Origin: Coriobacteriaceae bacterium AF08-21
Lineage (GTDB): Bacteria; Actinomycetota; Coriobacteriia; Coriobacteriales; Coriobacteriaceae
Direction of reading: 5' to 3'
DNA: 64,000 nucleotides
NCBI GenBank assembly: GCA_027687465.1
Contig: JAQCQR010000005.1
Coordinates: 1 to 64,000, forward strand
In this document: positions 61,566 to 64,000 of the stretch, piece after piece
How the letters are laid out: each line of letters begins with the position of its first letter
How positions within the stretch are numbered: the stretch's first letter is position 1
Notes under the pieces: model-generated
Seen by the model: only the letters and a program-made list of their open reading frames with translations
Told to the model about the DNA's origin: nothing
Databases searched by the model: none
Made by a program: the position numbers and the translations under genes

Positions 61566-62499
61566 CAAGATCGCCAACCGCAAGGTTATCTGCGACACGC
61601 TGCTCGAGGCCGCCGCAACCGATAAAGACATCGTCGTCCTGTGCTCCGACTCCCGCGGCTCTGCATCGCTCACGCCGTTCTTCGATCAGTATCCCCAGCA
61701 GTCCATTGAGGTCGGCATTGCCGAGCAGGACCTGGTGAGCATCGCTGCCGGCATGGCCTCGTGCGGTAAGAAGGCCTGGGCCGCCTCGCCGGCGTCCTTT
61801 GTGACCACGCGTTCGTATGAGCAGTGCAAGGTCGACGTTTCGTACTCCAACACCAACGTCAAGCTCATCGGCATCTCGGGCGGCGTGTCCTATGGCGCCC
61901 TGGGTATGAGCCACCATTCTGCGCAGGATATCGCCGCTATGAGCGCGATTCCCAACATGCGCGTGTATCTGCCGAGCGACCGCTTCCAGACCGCCGAGCT
62001 TGTGCGCGCCCTGGTAGCCGACAACAAGCCGGCCTACATCCGCGTGGGGCGCAACCCGGTCGAGGACGTGTACACCGAGGACGAGTGTCCGTTCCAGATG
62101 GATCGCGCCACCTGGGTGCGTCGCGGCACCGATGTGACGCTCGTCGCCACCGGCGAGATGGTCCGCCACGCCGTGGACGCCGCCGATCTGCTGGCCGAGC
62201 AGGGAATCTCGGCAACGGTGCTCGACATGTACTGCGTCAAGCCGCTCGACGCCGAGGCCGTGATCGAGGCCGCCGGCGCCACGCGCGCTGTCGTGACCGT
62301 CGAGGAACACAGCCCCTTCGGCGGCCTGGGTTCCATGGTCGCGCAGGTCGTGGGCGAGCATTGCCCGCGTCCGGTCAAGTGCCTCTCCCTGCCCGACGCG
62401 CCGGTCATCACCGGTACGAGCCCCGAGGTCTTTGCGCACTACGGCCTGACGGGTGCCGGAATCGCGCAGACCGTCGCCGAGTTCTTGCCCGCAGAGTAA
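61558..62499 (+). CDS. Transketolase subunit B (C-terminal, pyrimidine-binding half)
   Basis: A 313-residue protein equal to the pyrimidine-binding plus C-terminal domains of transketolase. The catalytic Glu lies in SIEVGIAEQDLVSIAAGMA, GGVSYGALGMSHHSAQDIA is the substrate loop, and VEEHSPFGGLGSMVAQVV marks the C-terminal domain. The start overlaps the end of subunit A by eight bases, so the two are translationally coupled and form an A2B2 enzyme. Confidence 0.9.
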   Translation: MANKIANRKVICDTLLEAAATDKDIVVLCSDSRGSASLTPFFDQYPQQSIEVGIAEQDLVSIAAGMASCGKKAWAASPASFVTTRSYEQCKVDVSYSNTNVKLIGISGGVSYGALGMSHHSAQDIAAMSAIPNMRVYLPSDRFQTAELVRALVADNKPAYIRVGRNPVEDVYTEDECPFQMDRATWVRRGTDVTLVATGEMVRHAVDAADLLAEQGISATVLDMYCVKPLDAEAVIEAAGATRAVVTVEEHSPFGGLGSMVAQVVGEHCPRPVKCLSLPDAPVITGTSPEVFAHYGLTGAGIAQTVAEFLPAE

Positions 62500-62503
62500 C
62501 TGG

Positions 62504-62536
62504 AATGTGACAAAGGGACCGCCCCTTTGTCACATT
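62504..62536. repeat. Perfect 14-bp hairpin between transketolase and kinase
   Basis: AATGTGACAAAGGG (62504-62517) pairs with 62523-62536 around five bases. It starts four bases after the stop codon and lies before the kinase RBS. The GTGACAAAGGG type is another REP-like family; it may also reduce read-through into the kinase. Confidence 0.7.
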
Positions 62537-62555
62537 CGTTTTGAAAGGGGTGGCC

Positions 62556-64000
62556 ATGGGCCGCTACATCATCGGAATCGATCAATCCACGCAGGGCACC
62601 AAGGCGCTGCTGGTGGACGAGGGCGGCCATTTGATTCATCGTGCCGATCGCTCGCATCGCCAGATTGTCAACGAGGCCGGCTGGGTGAGCCATGATCCAG
62701 CCGAGATCGCCGCCAACGTGCTGGCCGTGGCGCGCGCCGTGGTGGAGGAGACCGGGGTCGATCCGGCCGACGTCGCCGGCATCGGCATCTCCAACCAGCG
62801 CGAGACTACCGTTGCCTGGAACCGCACGACGGGCGAGCCGCTGTGCGACGCCGTGGTGTGGCAGTGCGCCCGCGCCCGCGAGCTGTGCGACGAGCTGGCC
62901 GCGCGCGAGGGCGTGGCCGAGCTGGTGCGCGACACGACGGGTCTAGTGCTCTCGCCCTACTACCCGGCGGGCAAGATGGCCTGGATCCTCGCAAACGTTC
63001 CCGCGGCTGCCGAGGCCGCTGCAGCGGGCGAGCTGTGCCTGGGCACCATCGATGCCTGGGTGGTCTGGACGCTCACGGGCGGCGCGGAGTTCCGCTGCGA
63101 CTGGTCCAACGCCAGCCGCACGCAACTCTTTGACCTGCGCCGTGGCTGCTGGAGCGAGCCGGTGTGCGAGGCCTTTGGCGTTGACGTGGCCTGCCTGCCA
63201 CAGGTGACCGATTCCGATGGCCTGTTCGGCATGACGGACCTGGGCGGCTTTTTGCCGGCACCCGTGCCCATTCACGGCGTGCTCGGCGACAGCCATGCCG
63301 CCTTGTTTGCGCAGGGCTGCCATAGCCGCGGCATGGCCAAGGCGACCTATGGCACCGGCAGCTCGGTCATGATGAACGTCGGCGACGAGTTCGTCGCCAG
63401 CTCGCACGGGCTTTCGAGCTCGCTCGCATGGCGCATGGACGGCGTGACCGAGTACGTGCTCGAGGGCAACGTGAGCTACGCCGGCGCCGTCAAGACGTGG
63501 CTGCGCGACGATCTGGAGCTCATCAATAACCCCGAGGAAGTTACCGACCTGTGCTACGCCGCCAATCCGGCGAGCCGCGTCTACTTTGTGCCGGCGTTTA
63601 CCGGTCTGGGCGCGCCGCACTGGGCGAGTGACGCCGAGGGCTGCGTCTTTGGCATGACGCGCACCACGGGTCGCGCGGAGTTCGTGAAGGCCGCCGACGA
63701 GTCGATCGCCTATCAGATCTTTGACGTGATTGATGCGATGGTCGAGGATTCGGGCGCGGCGCTGGCCGAACTTCGTGTTGACGGCGGTCCCACGCGCGAT
63801 GCGTACCTGATGCAGTTTGAGAGCGACTTGGTTGGCTCGCCCATCCGCATCGCGAGCAACGACGAGATGAGCGGTCTGGGTGCGGCTTGGGCCTGTGGCA
63901 TTGCGCTGGGCATGTACACGCGCGACGTCGTTGACGTCTACGGCGCCCGCGGCATCGTGGAGCCCGCCATGTCTGCCGACGAACGAGCCAAAAAGATCGC
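62556..64000 (+). CDS. FGGY-family sugar kinase (partial, runs off the right edge)
   Basis: The first 481 residues of an FGGY kinase (family length about 490-510). Visible are the phosphate loop IGIDQSTQGTKALLVDE (5-21), SNQRETTVAWNRTTGEPL, GDSHAALFAQGC with the catalytic Asp, and GTGSSVMMNVG. It resembles glycerol kinase and xylulokinase about equally, so specificity is open. In context it should phosphorylate the ketose made by the isomerase, giving the substrate for the split transketolase. ATG after GAAAGGGG. Confidence 0.88.
   Translation, partial: MGRYIIGIDQSTQGTKALLVDEGGHLIHRADRSHRQIVNEAGWVSHDPAEIAANVLAVARAVVEETGVDPADVAGIGISNQRETTVAWNRTTGEPLCDAVVWQCARARELCDELAAREGVAELVRDTTGLVLSPYYPAGKMAWILANVPAAAEAAAAGELCLGTIDAWVVWTLTGGAEFRCDWSNASRTQLFDLRRGCWSEPVCEAFGVDVACLPQVTDSDGLFGMTDLGGFLPAPVPIHGVLGDSHAALFAQGCHSRGMAKATYGTGSSVMMNVGDEFVASSHGLSSSLAWRMDGVTEYVLEGNVSYAGAVKTWLRDDLELINNPEEVTDLCYAANPASRVYFVPAFTGLGAPHWASDAEGCVFGMTRTTGRAEFVKAADESIAYQIFDVIDAMVEDSGAALAELRVDGGPTRDAYLMQFESDLVGSPIRIASNDEMSGLGAAWACGIALGMYTRDVVDVYGARGIVEPAMSADERAKKI

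Overview
The window is a high-GC Gram-positive chromosome segment, most likely from a gut Coriobacteriia species of the Collinsella type. Pointers are the GC-rich coding sequence, a sortase-type LPTTG surface protein, an OatA-like cell-wall O-acetyltransferase, an NRMT-type magnesium transporter of the kind characterised in Eggerthella, a membrane-bound group 4 [NiFe]-hydrogenase and a large flavin/Fe-S ene-reductase. No rRNA, tRNA, CRISPR array, prophage or complete insertion sequence was recognised.

Layout. 1-484: non-coding, with a nested palindrome. 485-4099: an ene-reductase, then a DUF4143-type ATPase behind six exact-period 23-bp repeats. 4376-18010: a surface-protein operon of three small membrane-anchored, TasA/camelysin-like proteins and a 3579-residue secreted protein with GLUG-like repeats. 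18480-18890: an orphan transposase-type HTH protein. 19072-24752: a compact five-gene energy-conserving hydrogenase in which the NuoL-like and NuoH-like membrane subunits are fused. 25232-31768: a 2178-residue VWA/pilin-repeat adhesin with an LPTTG anchor, flanked by direct copies of a 154-bp palindromic element. 32377-37675: a NarL-type two-component system divergent from an ABC-2 exporter, resembling antibiotic-sensing LnrJK-LnrLMN modules. 37916-41304: a MacB/FtsX-type ABC transporter.

41523-53365 holds mixed envelope and ion genes: a DUF362 ferredoxin-like protein, a membrane-anchored alpha/beta hydrolase, a hemolysin III (PAQR) protein, a CNNM/CorC protein, a stand-alone protein resembling the cyanophycin synthetase N-domain, a YtxH/PRC-barrel pair, a NodB-fold protein that has lost its metal-binding histidines, and a PRC-MgtE_N-CBS membrane protein coupled to an NRMT-type magnesium transporter. 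53476-55692 is an OatA-like acyltransferase.

55880-64000 is sugar metabolism: ribokinase and nucleoside hydrolase (nucleoside salvage), then a LacI-type regulator and a catabolic operon made of an L-fucose-isomerase-like enzyme, a transketolase split in two subunits and an FGGY kinase that runs off the window. The isomerase-kinase-split-transketolase logic resembles D-apiose (AptAB) and sulfo-transketolase pathways, but the isomerase family differs, so the substrate may be new.

Intergenic space is rich in structured DNA: long palindromes with a shared core and exchangeable arms, REP-like GGGGACAG hairpins, phased repeats before promoters and dyads with 25-bp spacing. The best candidates for undescribed biology are the four-gene giant surface-protein system, the sugar pathway at the right edge, the modular palindrome family and the fused NuoL-NuoH hydrogenase.
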